Shown one piece after another: positions 1-11,708 of a DNA stretch of 64,000 nucleotides. Location of the stretch: contig WOGZ01000045.1 in assembly GCA_009733775.1 (NCBI GenBank), positions 62,001 to 126,000 of the forward strand. Direction: 5' to 3'. The notes under the pieces are model-generated. The model was not told where the DNA came from and searched no databases. It saw only the letters and a list, made by a program, of their open reading frames with translations. This stretch comes from Alectoria sarmentosa (taxonomy: Eukaryota; Ascomycota; Lecanoromycetes; Lecanorales; Parmeliaceae). Both the position numbers and the translations under genes were made by a program. Each line of letters opens with the position of its first letter. The first letter of the stretch is position 1.

Positions 1-51
1 GTCATAATGGCACGCCGGTGATGCAGACTTCCTGCTGACCCCTTTCTGTAG

Positions 52-1293
52 ACTTCATCAAGACGGGTATCTCCTACGCAGTTGCTGGGCTGACTAACAT
101 TGTAATTGTCATCTGGTCACTGGGTCCTTACCTCCTTATACTAAGCGCCTTTGCGGAATTTGTAAGTTGGAACGGTGGTGTCGTGCTAGGTATGCAATAA
201 CTTCTATATCATCTTTCTGGAGTCCTCACATCTTTCAGGGGACAAGGAGAACCATGTTGCATCACTTCACCTTGCGCAGATGATCTACATCTGGCCGTAC
301 TTTGCCTTCTTCTCCTGGCCTCTTCTCTGTCGTCACATTATCCTCGCAGTTGTAGGGCCACCCTCCTTTCATGTCTACCCTCGTGGGAGAATGGTCAGTG
401 CTACGATTGCAGCCATGTTGGTGGTAATCCGTTACAACACCATCGTTCATCCTTTTACGCTTGCCGATAATCGCCATTACATGTTCTACGTCTTCCGTAT
501 TCTTCTCCGCCACCCGCGGATAAAGTATTTTGCTGTCCTGATATATGTTGTGTGCGCTTGGGTAACGCTCGCCGCTCTTGGGGGGCCGCCATCCGCGAGA
601 CAGGCACCTCAACTAGAACCTACTCCCAAGAAGAGAAAATTGTTGGAGGAGGAACCCTTTCCACCTTTACCCCAGCTAGATTCTAGCCCCAGGACGGGAC
701 TAAAGTCTCAGGAAAGCACTCTGCCAGAACCTAACCCCAGGAAGAGAAAATTACCCGAGGAGGAACCCTTTCCACCTTCGCCCCAGCTGAATTCTAGCCC
801 CACGAAGACGTCAAAGTCTCAGAAGAGCACGCTGCCACCTTCACGACGACCGGCTTTTAGCCCAAGTATGACAAAAATGCTGCAGCAGGACGCCATCCCT
901 CCATCGCCACCAAAGATGCAAAAGATGCAAAAGATGCAAGTTTCAGGTCATCGAGCCAGTTTCATTCTGGTCTGGCTTCTCGCAACTGCACTCTCCATCA
1001 TTACAACGCCACTTGTCGAACCAAGGTATCTGATTGTGCCGTGGCTGATATGGCGGCTTCACATGGCGAACCCGCGCCCAGACGAGGACTATGCACTCGC
1101 GGAAAAGCCAGATACTGTGGGGAAGAAATCATTCGAGGCATCCAAAGCAGTGCTCTATAAGCGGCACGATGACCGTCTCTGGCTCGAGACGGTGTGGTTT
1201 CTCACCATAAACCTGGTCACTGGATACATTTTTCTCTACTGGGGATTTGAATGGCCGCAGGAACCGGGCAAGGTGCAGAGATTCATGTGGTAA
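52..1293 (+). CDS. ALG10: ALG10/DIE2 alpha-1,2-glucosyltransferase, 5' end beyond window
   Basis: ER-membrane enzyme that adds the last (third) glucose from dolichol-P-glucose to the lipid-linked oligosaccharide for N-glycosylation. Recognised from family blocks: GVVLGDKENHVASLHLAQM across the intron, MIYIWPYF, HPFTLADNRHYMFYVF and the C-terminal VEPRYLIVPW. Hydrophobic membrane segments flank these. Visible exons are 52-189 and 239-1293, with a 49-bp GT-AG intron at 190-238. Bases 1-51 look like the end of an earlier intron (branch GCTGAC near 34-39, acceptor TAG at 49-51), so the N-terminal exons lie upstream. Oddity: between the DNRHYMFYVF loop and the last membrane segments there is a hydrophilic insert (about 590-940) containing two copies of a ~111-bp repeat, each with a PKKRKL/PRKRKL basic cluster, followed by QKMQKMQKM. 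Stop TAA at 1291-1293. Confidence 0.93.
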
Positions 1294-4200
1294 ATGCATT
1301 GTATGGGTAGGGGACATGATCGTGCCCTGGAAGAGCTTTGAGCGGAGTCTAAACATAGATTGCACTTTTTAGAGCGTATCACCTGCAAGAAGCGGCTCAT
1401 GCCCTTCTACTGCCAAAGGAACAGAGTAATACAGTACTCTACGTGTATCATTAGTGTAACTTCAACTGAATCCCCAAGATGCTTCGACTCAAACGCTTCA
1501 ATTTTGGGTCCAACAGTCTATTTGTAGACAATCTATTCCTGCCTGAGTCTCGCACCTTTCTCCATCAGAAGACTTGAGAACCCATTCTAATAGATGACTG
1601 CCTACTGTTGAGCGTGTTATAAATGAAGAGCACTTGAATAGATTTCACGTATTCCAGCAGCGAAACCCTGTAGCCGTCCAAGACCTCAGATTCCACACCC
1701 CATCTCGGAATCACGTTGCACCATGATCCGTCTCATAACTCATGATAAGCGGGTGACGATAAACACGCAGCACTTTCAACATCCGCGGCAAGGACGCTTT
1801 CACCTCCAGTTGGGATTTTGCCCCAGTTCACCAGATGGATTGCCTACATACATACATAGCATCCAACCGATTCGATTCCTGAGGACCCAAAACAAAGAAC
1901 GGGAGCGTCGGCGAGGACGCTGAGAGTTGGAACTCGAGCCAAGGCCGAAAAATGGCATGGTGTTTGGGTAAGGTGCAGTTCGATTAGGCAGCTGTGATTG
2001 TGGTCGATAAGATGTGTGTGGGTTTGCATGACCGCCGGGGTCTCATGCCTACCAACTGGCGAGCTTCAAAGCAGGATACGAGGATTTGTTTCTCCTTTTC
2101 CCGAGAGGGAGAATAACAAAAGATGTACAGCGTTTATGGGGTGGCGGGATGTTTTCCCGTGGGATGGGGTTTTGGGATAGAAGAGCGAGGGGAGGTTTCT
2201 TTGTTCTTGGTCTCATGCTATGTCTAGATGTACACTATCCTCCGTACTCCTTCTTCTTCTTCTTCATCATCAAGCAATAGAAAGCGCAGCTTCGAAACAC
2301 TGCTGCAAATATAATCCGCGGGAAATGAGAGACGATCAAAAGGTCGACAATAATACCGAAGTGGGTTTCGGATCCATGAACCGACTTGACTTCCAAGGCA
2401 TCCAGCCGCTGCTTTGACGCACAGTATGCGGTAGACTGAGGTCTATAAACACTGAAGATTTATTTTTTTCTGGGAAATGGCCATGTTCTTTTTCAAGCAC
2501 AAGCAGATGTTGGCGGTCCTTGTAGGGCCCGGAGAGCTCGAGGTCGAGAGGAAAGAGCCCTGTTGTAGTCTTGGGAGCGAGAGTGTAGTTCACTGGAACA
2601 TGACATGTGCCGATATGACGAATATTTGCAACTGGCTCCTGGTTGCCTGTGCTTTTCATTGATAGGACGAGTTGACGTTGGGTGTTGGATTATTACACAT
2701 GGCGGATGCTCACTTCCAACATTATAGAGATGATGACAAGGGGCACAAAGACAAGCTGACGCGAGGTTTCGTCTGACCTTGGTTATATGTGCTCGTGCGT
2801 TCCTCACGCAATTCCTCAGGTCAATATTTTGGACTCGGGGTTAGTCAGCCAAAGCGGTGAGGGGTGAAGGGTAAGCGGTAAGCGGTAAGCGGTGCACGAA
2901 TCTGACCGTTGGTGGAAAGGTGAGTTTGCTGTTGAGACGAGCTGGCTCGTCAGAGAGCGCATAGTAAGAATCATAAGAATCATAAGACCACAGTCAGCAT
3001 TCATCGTCTTCCAATACAATCGCGGATATCACGGCAGCGGTCATTTGAGAAGTCTGCAAGCATGACTCGTCGAGAGCATCAGCGGGCCAACCCATGACTC
3101 GACGAGACAGGGTTCCTGGGATACGAGTAGTTCCTAAAGTACCTAGTCACCAGAAGGTCCGCAGAAGTTACCACGGTCCAAGGACATGATGCTTCTCTAT
3201 GTTCCCTTCACCACTTGGTAAGGAAAGTGTTGTCCCTGGAGACTGGAGCGCATCTCCTGGATCGTCTGTGATGTCAGAAATGTAATGTACATGGAGAGTG
3301 GAGTGTAAGGCACACATGATAGTAGTCTTGGCAACCACAGACTATCTCACTAGTGCCTGCCATGGACGCCATTAGACCGAGCAGCTCATGTATGTACCTA
3401 AGGTACTTACCTACAGTTCTTAGTAGCCACGTGCCTGGCCTTCCTAATTACTACAAGCCACTCATATAAGCGTAGCCTAAGTCGCCAAAACATCTTCCAT
3501 AATTTCATTAACACCCGCAATTATGTGGAACAGTACTCGTCAGCAGCAAATTGAAATGGCATAACGGCAATGACATACCGGAAAGGACAAATGATACGTG
3601 GACGTATTCCAAGACATTTGATAATTTGATTGTTATTTATTATGATTATGATTGTTGTTATTTTGATTATCATCATGGATGTGCTCGTACCGAATAATCC
3701 AAATACCTTATCATGAGTTCCAAGGTCCAGTCAAGAGTACGTCTCGTTGATCGAGCAGAGCGGAAACATTCCACTCGTTCAAAGTCTCCAAGCCTCCCAG
3801 TCCATGAGTGCGTGAGTGCCAAGGTTTGAGGCCGGGTTTAACATCCTGTTGCGCCGGATATTGGAAGACTATGGTCGATCCTTGGCCTCCTCGGAGTTCG
3901 TATAGCGTCTCATTCGTCACCCTGACATCATAGCATTATTGATTGGATTATGTCAATGAGTGGAGTAAAAGGCCAAATCAAGAACCCTGGCTGTCCATGT
4001 TGCTGACTCATTTTTCTGTGAAGCTGCTCAGAATTATATCTTATGCCCTCTGCTGCAACATTCGGCTAAAACAGAGTGAAAAGTGGGCTTGCCACCTTTT
4101 AATTGGAGATTATTATCGTCATCATCATCGAATCTGCTCGGCAAAGAATTGTTGGAAAACAACGTGGTGATCGGCCGGCAGCTAGAGGGAACGCAAAAGT

Positions 4201-6057
4201 TGCTGTACATTGTGTACCTACAGTACCTAATCTAAATTGACAATTATTATTCTTGTTGGCGCCCAAGAGGCATCTGAAACCCCCGTGCCAACAGCTCTGG
4301 AAAAGTATGAGATTCAAAACGGCCTGGCCAGCCTGTCCAATAGTCATTGACCCGAATGTTGTTGTATGGCATTGCTTGTTTCATTAGTCGCTTCTTCAGC
4401 GTCTGATGTGACGAGCAGGTCCGTGCCATCATATGGGTTGCTGCCATTTCGGGACGAATGTATATACCTACATACGAAATGGGAGTGACGATTATTGTGA
4501 GCAAGGATTTGCGCATTTCTTTCCAAGAGAACGTGAACATCTATGGGTGAGGCCTTTTGTTGTCGACCAAGATCATACTGTAAATGGTCTTGATAACTCT
4601 GACGCATGGTCCGAGTCCCGGGAATGGGTTCGCATGCATAGATTGGGGGGGCAAATTTCGGCGTCTGCAACCGCCAGCAAATTCCCTCAGGGACGTTGCA
4701 TTGCATATTCTTGCATGTACATAAACACGAGGCTGCACATGGGAATTGAGGGTACAAGGTACAAGACACGTGAAATCTGCAGGCAACCACACAGCTTTGC
4801 TTGAAACGTGTTCTTGCCCTCAATGACCCGGGTATGGCGACACAGCAAGCAATCTGGGACTGTTGAAGATATATACTCACCCGAGCAAGTTCAGCAGACG
4901 ACAACATGGCAGATTATGGGTGAGCAAAGTGGCGTTATGGTGTTTTACAAGCATGTATCATGTCGGAGGAGCCCTTGACGCAGGAGCCACGGCTGGCTCA
5001 AAGGCTCAAAGCATATCTTAGTTGGACGCTAGTAATTTTAGCCTTTCTTCTGGAAGGCAAAATGGGAGTTTGAAAGAACCCCACGATCCGAACTCCCTTG
5101 CAGATGTATACATCATCCGCCTTTTCCTTGGCATATGTATTACTCCCTACCTACATACACATACACATACACATACACATACATACATTCAAACATTTAT
5201 ATCAAATCATCGTAAGACGAGTCAGACCAACAACACCGATAACACAAGATTCAACATCAATGCAAGCTATCCATCCGTGGGCTTATCATCGACGACCACG
5301 AAGCCATCAGCAGCAATCTCACAGTCTCACTGCCTCTCAGGCCTCAGCTGGGCTGGCAGAGAGGCAGGGAGGCAAGGGAGTTCAGGGAGCCATGCTAAGC
5401 AAATCATTCTTCTACCCGGAGCAGGCTAAGCAAAAAAAGCCCATGCTTAGCACACACGGTCGTGCTTACAGGGATCTCTCATGCTCCTCCTGCTCAATGC
5501 TCATTGCTCATGCTCCTTCCTCCTCTAGCGCCATACTCCTTCCCTGCGCCCTCGTGTCTTTGTCGATCAAATCTGACACACCTAAACTGCTACCCTACTT
5601 ACTCTAAACTTCCAAACTCTTCTTCTTGCTTGCCGGTCGTAGCGGGGCCTTTGACCTTTCCTTTCCAATACTCTAGGTAGTCCACTCTCCTCCGACATCT
5701 CCCACGGTCCACCCAAAAGCTTCCAAAGGCCAAGATACCTGACTAATAACACCACAGCTTGAGCACATCTTCCCACCCCCAGCTTCCATAGTTTGCCTCC
5801 CAATCCCAACCAGTGGCCTTATCCACTCACTCTAAGGAGCAACTGCCGACAACTCTAGCCTGGAATCGTCTCACAGCATTTTTCCAAATTCCTCTTCCTC
5901 CCTACCCTGCTGGGCTTGCTCGTTGGCTTCAATCGCCTTACATGACGGGTCTGTCTCCGTCCTTCAACTCTACGCTGTCTCCTACACCGTTGCTGCTTTT
6001 CATTCGCAATCCGGGCACCACCTTCATCACCGAGAGCCCTAATTGACTCAAATTCAG
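1294..6057. other. Long spacer between ALG10 and flbA; no supported gene
   Basis: About 4.8 kb with only short overlapping ORFs on both strands, none with recognisable domains or a convincing intron-linked extension. It holds a (GGTAAGC)3 tract near 2870-2893 and an ACATAC-type microsatellite near 5152-5190. The last ~700 bp are C/T-rich and are probably promoter, 5' UTR and an unresolved first exon of flbA. Developmental regulators of this type often have long leaders, but that is inference. Confidence 0.6.
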
Positions 6058-8273
6058 AACACATAGACAATCCTTCTCAGCCGTACCCTTCGACCACTCC
6101 ACGCCATTCTCCCCCATCTTTCACGCCCATATCGACCCGCGATCCTGATAGCAACAGCTTCGCCGCTGGCCATCAGGCCAGGCACAACAGACTTTCAATA
6201 GCCGCTATTGCTCGTGAGAAAACAAACGCAGCTCTAGCCAACCTCTCCGTCCGAACCAAGACATCTACACAATCATTGCAATCTTCCTCATCATCGTCTG
6301 GCGACCTACCCAAGCAGGCACCCACTGTCGCACTGCCCCCCGACAACAACCCAAGGCAGCAAAAAGGTTATTTCAATATCTCGCCTGGTCGCTCTGATAT
6401 TAGCAAGGAGCCTGAGTCGACCATCTCCCCGGGCTCAGTCCACAGCCCAGGAGTTGAGGGTCTAGTTCCACGAGCGGGTTTGTCTTCTCTCAGCCAAGAC
6501 CGGCGACGACTCCTGGATAGGACTCCCTCCCCCTCGGTCCGCAACCTCCCATCACCATCAGCGGAAACCCCTCAACAGGCTGCACAAAACAAGATGCATC
6601 AAACGTCTTCGAGACTTCTCCGGATGACGGATGAAGAACGACCATTCACAAGAGACTTTGAAGATCTGTTCTCAACCCTAATGGTCAGCCTGCCGCTGTC
6701 AGCTCATCGTGTACGTTTTCAAAAGATCGACCATACATTTACTTCGGAAGAAGCCATCAATAATCTTGGGTCTCTCAAATTCTCTCAATCCAATCGCATG
6801 CCGGATCCGAAAGATCCGTCACGCATCGTGACGACGACCACCACCACGACCTTCTCGATGGCGAAGGAAATGGCGCGATCTGTTTGTCAGCGCTTTATGG
6901 ACGCTCGCTTTGTCGAGCATGCAGACATGAGGACCGTCCCTGTCTTTCCCCTAAAGAATGCTGTTTGGCAGCTTACGCCAAAGGGTATGCATGTACTGAC
7001 CCGATTTTGCCAGCGCAATGGCATCGCCCAAAGACACGTACTTGATCTTTTGGACAGCCCTCGCAATACTATGCAATTGGTCATCCTAGAAAGAGACGGC
7101 ACCTCAGATAAGCTATCCCACGACCGCGCGACGATAGAAGTCATCTTCCGACGATTTGCTGGTCAGGATGGCCCCAACATTAAGCTCAGTACTTCAGCCT
7201 CTGATAACGACTCGCTGAGTGATTACTACAACGGAATGATAGGTGTTAAGATGGCAAAGGAAAGGAAGATTCTAGACCGTGTGGTTCCAAACACTTTCAC
7301 TGGTAAAACAGCTGTCGATTGGCTGATGGATTGCTGTACCACTGTGGACCGCAGAGAGGTGTATGAGATTGCTGAACTTTTCGTATCTCACGGACTCATT
7401 TGGGCCGTTGTAGAAGACAAAGTCTATGCTCATCAAAATCACGGTGCATCAAGATTCCAGCCCACTAAGAACGCCATTTACGGTCTCACAGACAAGGGCC
7501 AACGCATTGCAGGATGGCTTGGAAGAGAGGATAGCCCAAGTGGTGATGATAGCAGAGGGGATTCATCGAAGAATGCCAGGAACAATGCGAAAAATCAACC
7601 AAGAGACTCAAACAACAATCGACTCAATATCATCGTCAACGATCCAGCTCTGCGTCTCTTGTTCAGAGAATTTCTGCGAGACACTCATTGCGAAGAGAAC
7701 TTGGCATTCTATCTCGAGGTTCGAGAATTCACAAGGAGCTATGACGCTGCTGAAAGAGCAAAGGCGTTCTCAAGGCTAGACACGATCAGAGAGAACCTAG
7801 CGGCTGCATATGGTAGGCCTACAATTCCACGTCGAATATTCGAGGCTAAATTCCTCCAGGTCTCTATAACGCGTTTTTGGCGCCTGGCTCTCCATGTGAG
7901 CTGAACATTGACCACAATCTGCGCAACAGCCTAGCAGGGCGCATGACGAGGGCTGTTGGTGATGACGACTCACTGCTGACGAGCTTGCAAGAGGTTGTTG
8001 GGTTATTCAAGGATGCTCAAACCTCCGTATTCAAATTAATGTCAAGCGTAAGAATGGCAGCCATACAGCTTATAAAATTGTAATCATCGTTGACAATGTA
8101 TACAGGATTCCGTTCCCAAGTTTCTTAAGGAACCCAAATATGCCGCTGTGCTAGCCCAGCACAACTTTGATCATGCAGTGGCACAAGCAAATCAACACGG
8201 AGCATCGCAGATGGTCCTACCTGAGCGATCGAGAAGCAAAGCTGTTCGAGATCGGGATCATCGGGCGTCGTGA
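6058..8273 (+). CDS. flbA: FlbA-type RGS protein with two DEP domains (5' exon unresolved)
   Basis: Regulator of G-protein signalling that in Aspergillus speeds GTP hydrolysis on the G-alpha FadA, limiting vegetative growth and allowing conidiation. Order seen: Ser/Pro-rich N-terminus; a conserved block (TRDFEDLFSTLMVSL, then FTSEEAINNLGSLKFSQSN); DEP 1 around 6850-7020; DEP 2 around 7270-7510 (TGKTAVDWLMDCC, YGLTDKGQRIAGWL); RGS domain from about 7620 to 8140 (LLFREFLRDTHCEENLAFYLEV, here cited in part, then LYNAFLAPGSPCELNIDH). Introns 7813-7859 (47 bp) and 8048-8105 (58 bp) restore the RGS reading frame exactly. Stop TGA 8271-8273. The frame is open upstream to 5946 but has no ATG; an acceptor-like TTCAG at 6053-6057 suggests a short upstream coding exon, so the start given is only the probable beginning of this exon. 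Confidence 0.92.
7813..7859 (+). other. flbA intron interrupting the RGS domain
   Basis: A 47-bp GT-AG intron with branch-like GGCTAAA. Splicing joins GCATATG to GTCTCTATAAC to give A-Y-G-L-Y-N-A-F, the conserved RGS sequence. Without splicing the frame ends at the TGA 7902-7904 just after an unconserved tail. Confidence 0.9.
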
Positions 8274-9344
8274 TCAACATGACCGAGCTGCACTTGCATA
8301 ATTTTTATTGGAAATGTGGGACGTCGGACTTATTAATGGGAAGCCGAAGGTGATTGGATATCTTTTTCACGGCCCTGCCACGCTTGAAGTCATGCATAGT
8401 GCTTCACTCTGCCGTCTTTGGATCATGCCGATAGTTACGCGGCCTCCGGAAACGACTCATCCGGCCGCTACATTGGTTTAGAATTTGAAGGTACATTATT
8501 GGTCTAAAGGGAATAGACTCGCCTGCTTTCGGTGTTGCAGAAGCAATTATGTCTCACGTCTCACGGGCAGGCATCTCCAAATGCTCCGTTACGACTTTTT
8601 ATGGTCCCTGCATATGGGCAGGGTCCCTCTCGGAACTTCCTAGATACGAAATTTTGTGGTTGCATGCACTAGAGATCCTCCGCTAAGCAGCATTCTATAT
8701 GGTTTTTTCTCCGCGTCACGCATCTGGGAGGGCAGCTTGTTTGTTTGACGAATGCCATTGATCAACCTGTTTTTATTGTTAGCAAGTTGGTTAAAACATT
8801 ATTCGTGGAGAGTGAGCTTGACTCTTTCAGGAGGGAAGGGGGGGGGGCCGCCAGGACGCAAAGGCAGGCATGGCCGCACTCAGGATCACATACTTTGGTA
8901 GCTGGACATAGAATAAACATACAAACAAAGGCCACTTCAAGTGAACGTCCAAATTGCAGTGATGGCGGTTCCTCGAAATCAAGCACTCAATCATAACCTT
9001 TCCTACCCAGTATCAGATTGAAGAATCATGAGCTGTCTATTCGTAGAATCACTGTCTGCTACGAAGGATACTGTATTGTACTACCTAGTAAACTTTACTG
9101 TTTGACTATTGAGAGCTTCGATGTTCGCTTAGCGGCATCGCGTCTCCGCGTGTAGCAGCCCATTCACTATGTTCCAAAACTTTACAATCCCACTTTCAAC
9201 ACATTACCCAATCCATAAGCCCCTTGACAGCGTGTGACCTGCTCTCGACAAACTTCGATTCCTCTCCCCGAATTGCCAAACGGCATAAGACTACTTCTGA
9301 CGACCTGAGTCTACCCTTTACCTCTCGAGTCTTGCGAAAAGTGA
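8274..9344. other. Spacer between flbA and ORC4; no gene seen
   Basis: About 1.07 kb without a supportable coding region. It contains the flbA 3' end and the promoter and probably the first small coding exon of ORC4, which could not be located. A G-homopolymer run lies near 8838-8847. Confidence 0.5.
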
Positions 9345-11708
9345 AGCAAGCTGTTCACGGGCAAAATTCCGGGTCCCAAGATAAAAGATGTCTTCAATGA
9401 GACAAAGTTGATTGAAAGAAGGGAGAATGTTTCGGGGAAAGCTGTCCAGAATACCCCTGGACGGAACAAGTCGAATGGGAAAGATGCGCCACGAGAAAAG
9501 CCACGGAGGAAGAACGCAGAGTCAACCCCAGTAATGGATCCTTCGCTACAGGAATATGCAAAGCATAGAGTAGACAAGCTGGTGACGGAGGTGGAGGGCA
9601 TGCCGAGTAGGAGGAAATCTGGTGGCCGATGGAAGCTGGATGAGAGGAGTCAGGAGAAAGTAGAAACCACAGAGCCTTCAGAGACATCTATGAAGAAGAA
9701 CAAGAAGAGAAAGAGGCATAGAGACTGGGTAGAAAGCGAAGACCAGGATGAGCTGCAGGGAGAAGCTAGTCCTGGTGACGCTAGGGACGTGGACAAGGCG
9801 ATGGATGCTTTGGGGGGAACCCATCTCGGTTCGGGGAAACGCCTGTCGGAAGCCGTCCGAAAGGCTAAGAAGCGAGCGAGAGAGCTGGAGATAGACATGC
9901 GTGACCAACCAGGCACCGGAACCCCAAGTGGCAGACTACGCCGAAAGTCCGGGCGGCCCAGTGCTGGCGATGAAAACACTGCGAGAGAAGGTTCCGTTAC
10001 TACACCGAATTTGTGCCAGAAACGTGGTCAGCCAAAGCAGCCATCAAAGACCGCTACCGTGTTGGAGGATGATAAGGACGAGGAAGAAGATCTAGGCTTT
10101 GGGAAGGTCCCGGCGAGGGAGGCGTCTGTTGATGATCTCGCTCAAGGGCATCAAATGGATGAGTGTGATCGTTTGCGATCAGTGGATACGCCCACCAGTA
10201 AGTCAAAAAAGAAGCGCAAGGATCTAACGCGTGCGATTGCAAATGGAGAGTCATTATTCTCAAGAACATCCCCAATGTCGGCGTTACATGCCTCACCTAA
10301 GGCCGGTGGGACTAGGCTTCAGCTCCAAAGTGAACATAGGAAAGCACTCCAGGAGTTGCTGGATAACGAGCCTGAATTGCTTACGATGTTCCAAACCCGG
10401 ATACTCGAAAGCCTGACAGGCAAGCGACGTCTGCCGCTAGTAAATCTGGAGAACGAAAATCAGATAGTTCATCAGTTGGTCGAGCAGACAATCCTAGCCG
10501 GCGAAGGGAACTCAATGCTCATTATTGGATCTCGGGGAAGTGGCAAGACGACTTTAATCGAGACCGTCATCTCAGAGCTCGCTTCTGATCATCGAGACAA
10601 GTTCCACGTAGTACGACTAAACGGTTTCATCCACACAGACGATAAGCTCGCTTTTCGAGAGATCTGGCGCCAGCTTGGCCGAGAAATGGAGGTGGAAGAC
10701 GATTTCATGGGTACTAGAAGCAGCTACGCAGATACACTGACTTCGTTGCTGGCATTGCTTTCTCATCCTGCCCAGGAAATGGCACAAGATAACGCTGCTA
10801 CTGCCAGATCTGTCGTCTTCATCCTTGACGAGTTTGATCTGTTCGCCTCTCACCCACGCCAAACCCTTCTTTACAACCTCTTTGATGTCGCCCAATCACG
10901 AAACGCTCCGATTGCCGTCCTGGGCTTGACGACAAAAGTCAACGTCGTTGACAGTCTTGAGAAACGGGTCAAAAGTCGGTTCGGACAACGCTACGTCCAC
11001 CTCTCACTTCCACGAAGCTTTACCGCCTTTCGAGACATTTGCGTCTCGGCCTTGTGCTACCACCCCTCCACCCAGCATCGACTCCAGGACAGCAACGTAG
11101 CTCTCCAAAATTTCTCCAACGCCTGGAATGACCACCTAGCGCACGTTTTCGCTACGCCTCAGTTCGAACAGTTCCTCCGTATGCTCTATACGTCCAGCAA
11201 GTCTGTCACCGCCTTTCTCTCCGCCTCTCTCCTTCCAATTGCCACCATGTCAGCCACCAATATACCTACAGGTTCTTCCTTCATCTCTGATTCCTTGCAA
11301 CCCCCAGACAGCAAAATTGCCCTTCTTTCCTCTCTCTCAACCCTTGAGATCTCTCTTCTCATTGCCGCAGCCCGTCTAGACATTATCCTCGGCACCGATG
11401 TCTGCACTTTCGGCATGGTCTACGAAGAATACGTTGCTCTAGCCAGCAAATTGAAGATGCAGTCCAGCGCCGCAGGGCAGATGGCTGTGGGTGGAGGAGC
11501 CAGGGTGTGGAGCAAGGATGTTTCGAAAGGAGCGTGGGAACATTTGTCAAATTTGGAACTTGTGATACCGGCTATGGGTGCAGGGAGGGGAGGAGGGAGG
11601 GGGGATATGTGGAGGGTTGATGTTGGGTTAGAGGAGATTGGAGTGGGGTTGGAGGGGGTAGATGTGCCTGGGAAGGCAGGGTTGGGCAAGTGGTGTAGAG
11701 AGATTTGA
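9345..11708 (+). CDS. ORC4: Origin recognition complex subunit 4
   Basis: AAA+ subunit of the ORC complex that marks nuclear replication origins and loads MCM with Cdc6 and Cdt1. A long Lys/Arg/Glu-rich, probably disordered N-terminus (to about 10330) precedes the AAA+ core. Walker A GSRGSGKTT is near 10527-10553 and Walker B FILDEFDLF near 10816-10845, followed by the sensor-like block APIAVLGLTTKVNVVDSLEK and VKSRFGQR, typical of Orc4. A winged-helix C-terminus ends in a Gly-rich stretch before TGA 11706-11708. The frame is open from 9345, but the first in-frame ATG is 9534 (MDPSLQEYAKH). The open codons 9345-9533 read like protein (LFTGKIPGPKIKDVFNETKL), so a short upstream exon carrying the true start is likely. 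No intron is seen in the body. Confidence 0.9.
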   Translation, partial: SKLFTGKIPGPKIKDVFNETKLIERRENVSGKAVQNTPGRNKSNGKDAPREKPRRKNAESTPVMDPSLQEYAKHRVDKLVTEVEGMPSRRKSGGRWKLDERSQEKVETTEPSETSMKKNKKRKRHRDWVESEDQDELQGEASPGDARDVDKAMDALGGTHLGSGKRLSEAVRKAKKRARELEIDMRDQPGTGTPSGRLRRKSGRPSAGDENTAREGSVTTPNLCQKRGQPKQPSKTATVLEDDKDEEEDLGFGKVPAREASVDDLAQGHQMDECDRLRSVDTPTSKSKKKRKDLTRAIANGESLFSRTSPMSALHASPKAGGTRLQLQSEHRKALQELLDNEPELLTMFQTRILESLTGKRRLPLVNLENENQIVHQLVEQTILAGEGNSMLIIGSRGSGKTTLIETVISELASDHRDKFHVVRLNGFIHTDDKLAFREIWRQLGREMEVEDDFMGTRSSYADTLTSLLALLSHPAQEMAQDNAATARSVVFILDEFDLFASHPRQTLLYNLFDVAQSRNAPIAVLGLTTKVNVVDSLEKRVKSRFGQRYVHLSLPRSFTAFRDICVSALCYHPSTQHRLQDSNVALQNFSNAWNDHLAHVFATPQFEQFLRMLYTSSKSVTAFLSASLLPIATMSATNIPTGSSFISDSLQPPDSKIALLSSLSTLEISLLIAAARLDIILGTDVCTFGMVYEEYVALASKLKMQSSAAGQMAVGGGARVWSKDVSKGAWEHLSNLELVIPAMGAGRGGGRGDMWRVDVGLEEIGVGLEGVDVPGKAGLGKWCREI

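Noticed and set aside
2336..2659. 107-codon minus-strand ORF
   Set aside because: Conflicts with ORFs in other frames and has no recognisable feature; length is within chance for this composition.
4344..4907. 187-codon minus-strand ORF in the ALG10-flbA spacer
   Set aside because: Starts with ATG and is the longest in the spacer, but it has no domain, an odd Cys-rich composition, overlapping open frames on both strands and no intron-linked extension.
5098..5607. 169-codon ORF through the ACATAC microsatellite
   Set aside because: Open only because of the simple repeat and C-rich leader; no start context or domain.
9388..9411. ATG at 9388 as the ORC4 start
   Set aside because: Wrong frame; it terminates at TGA 9409-9411 after seven codons.
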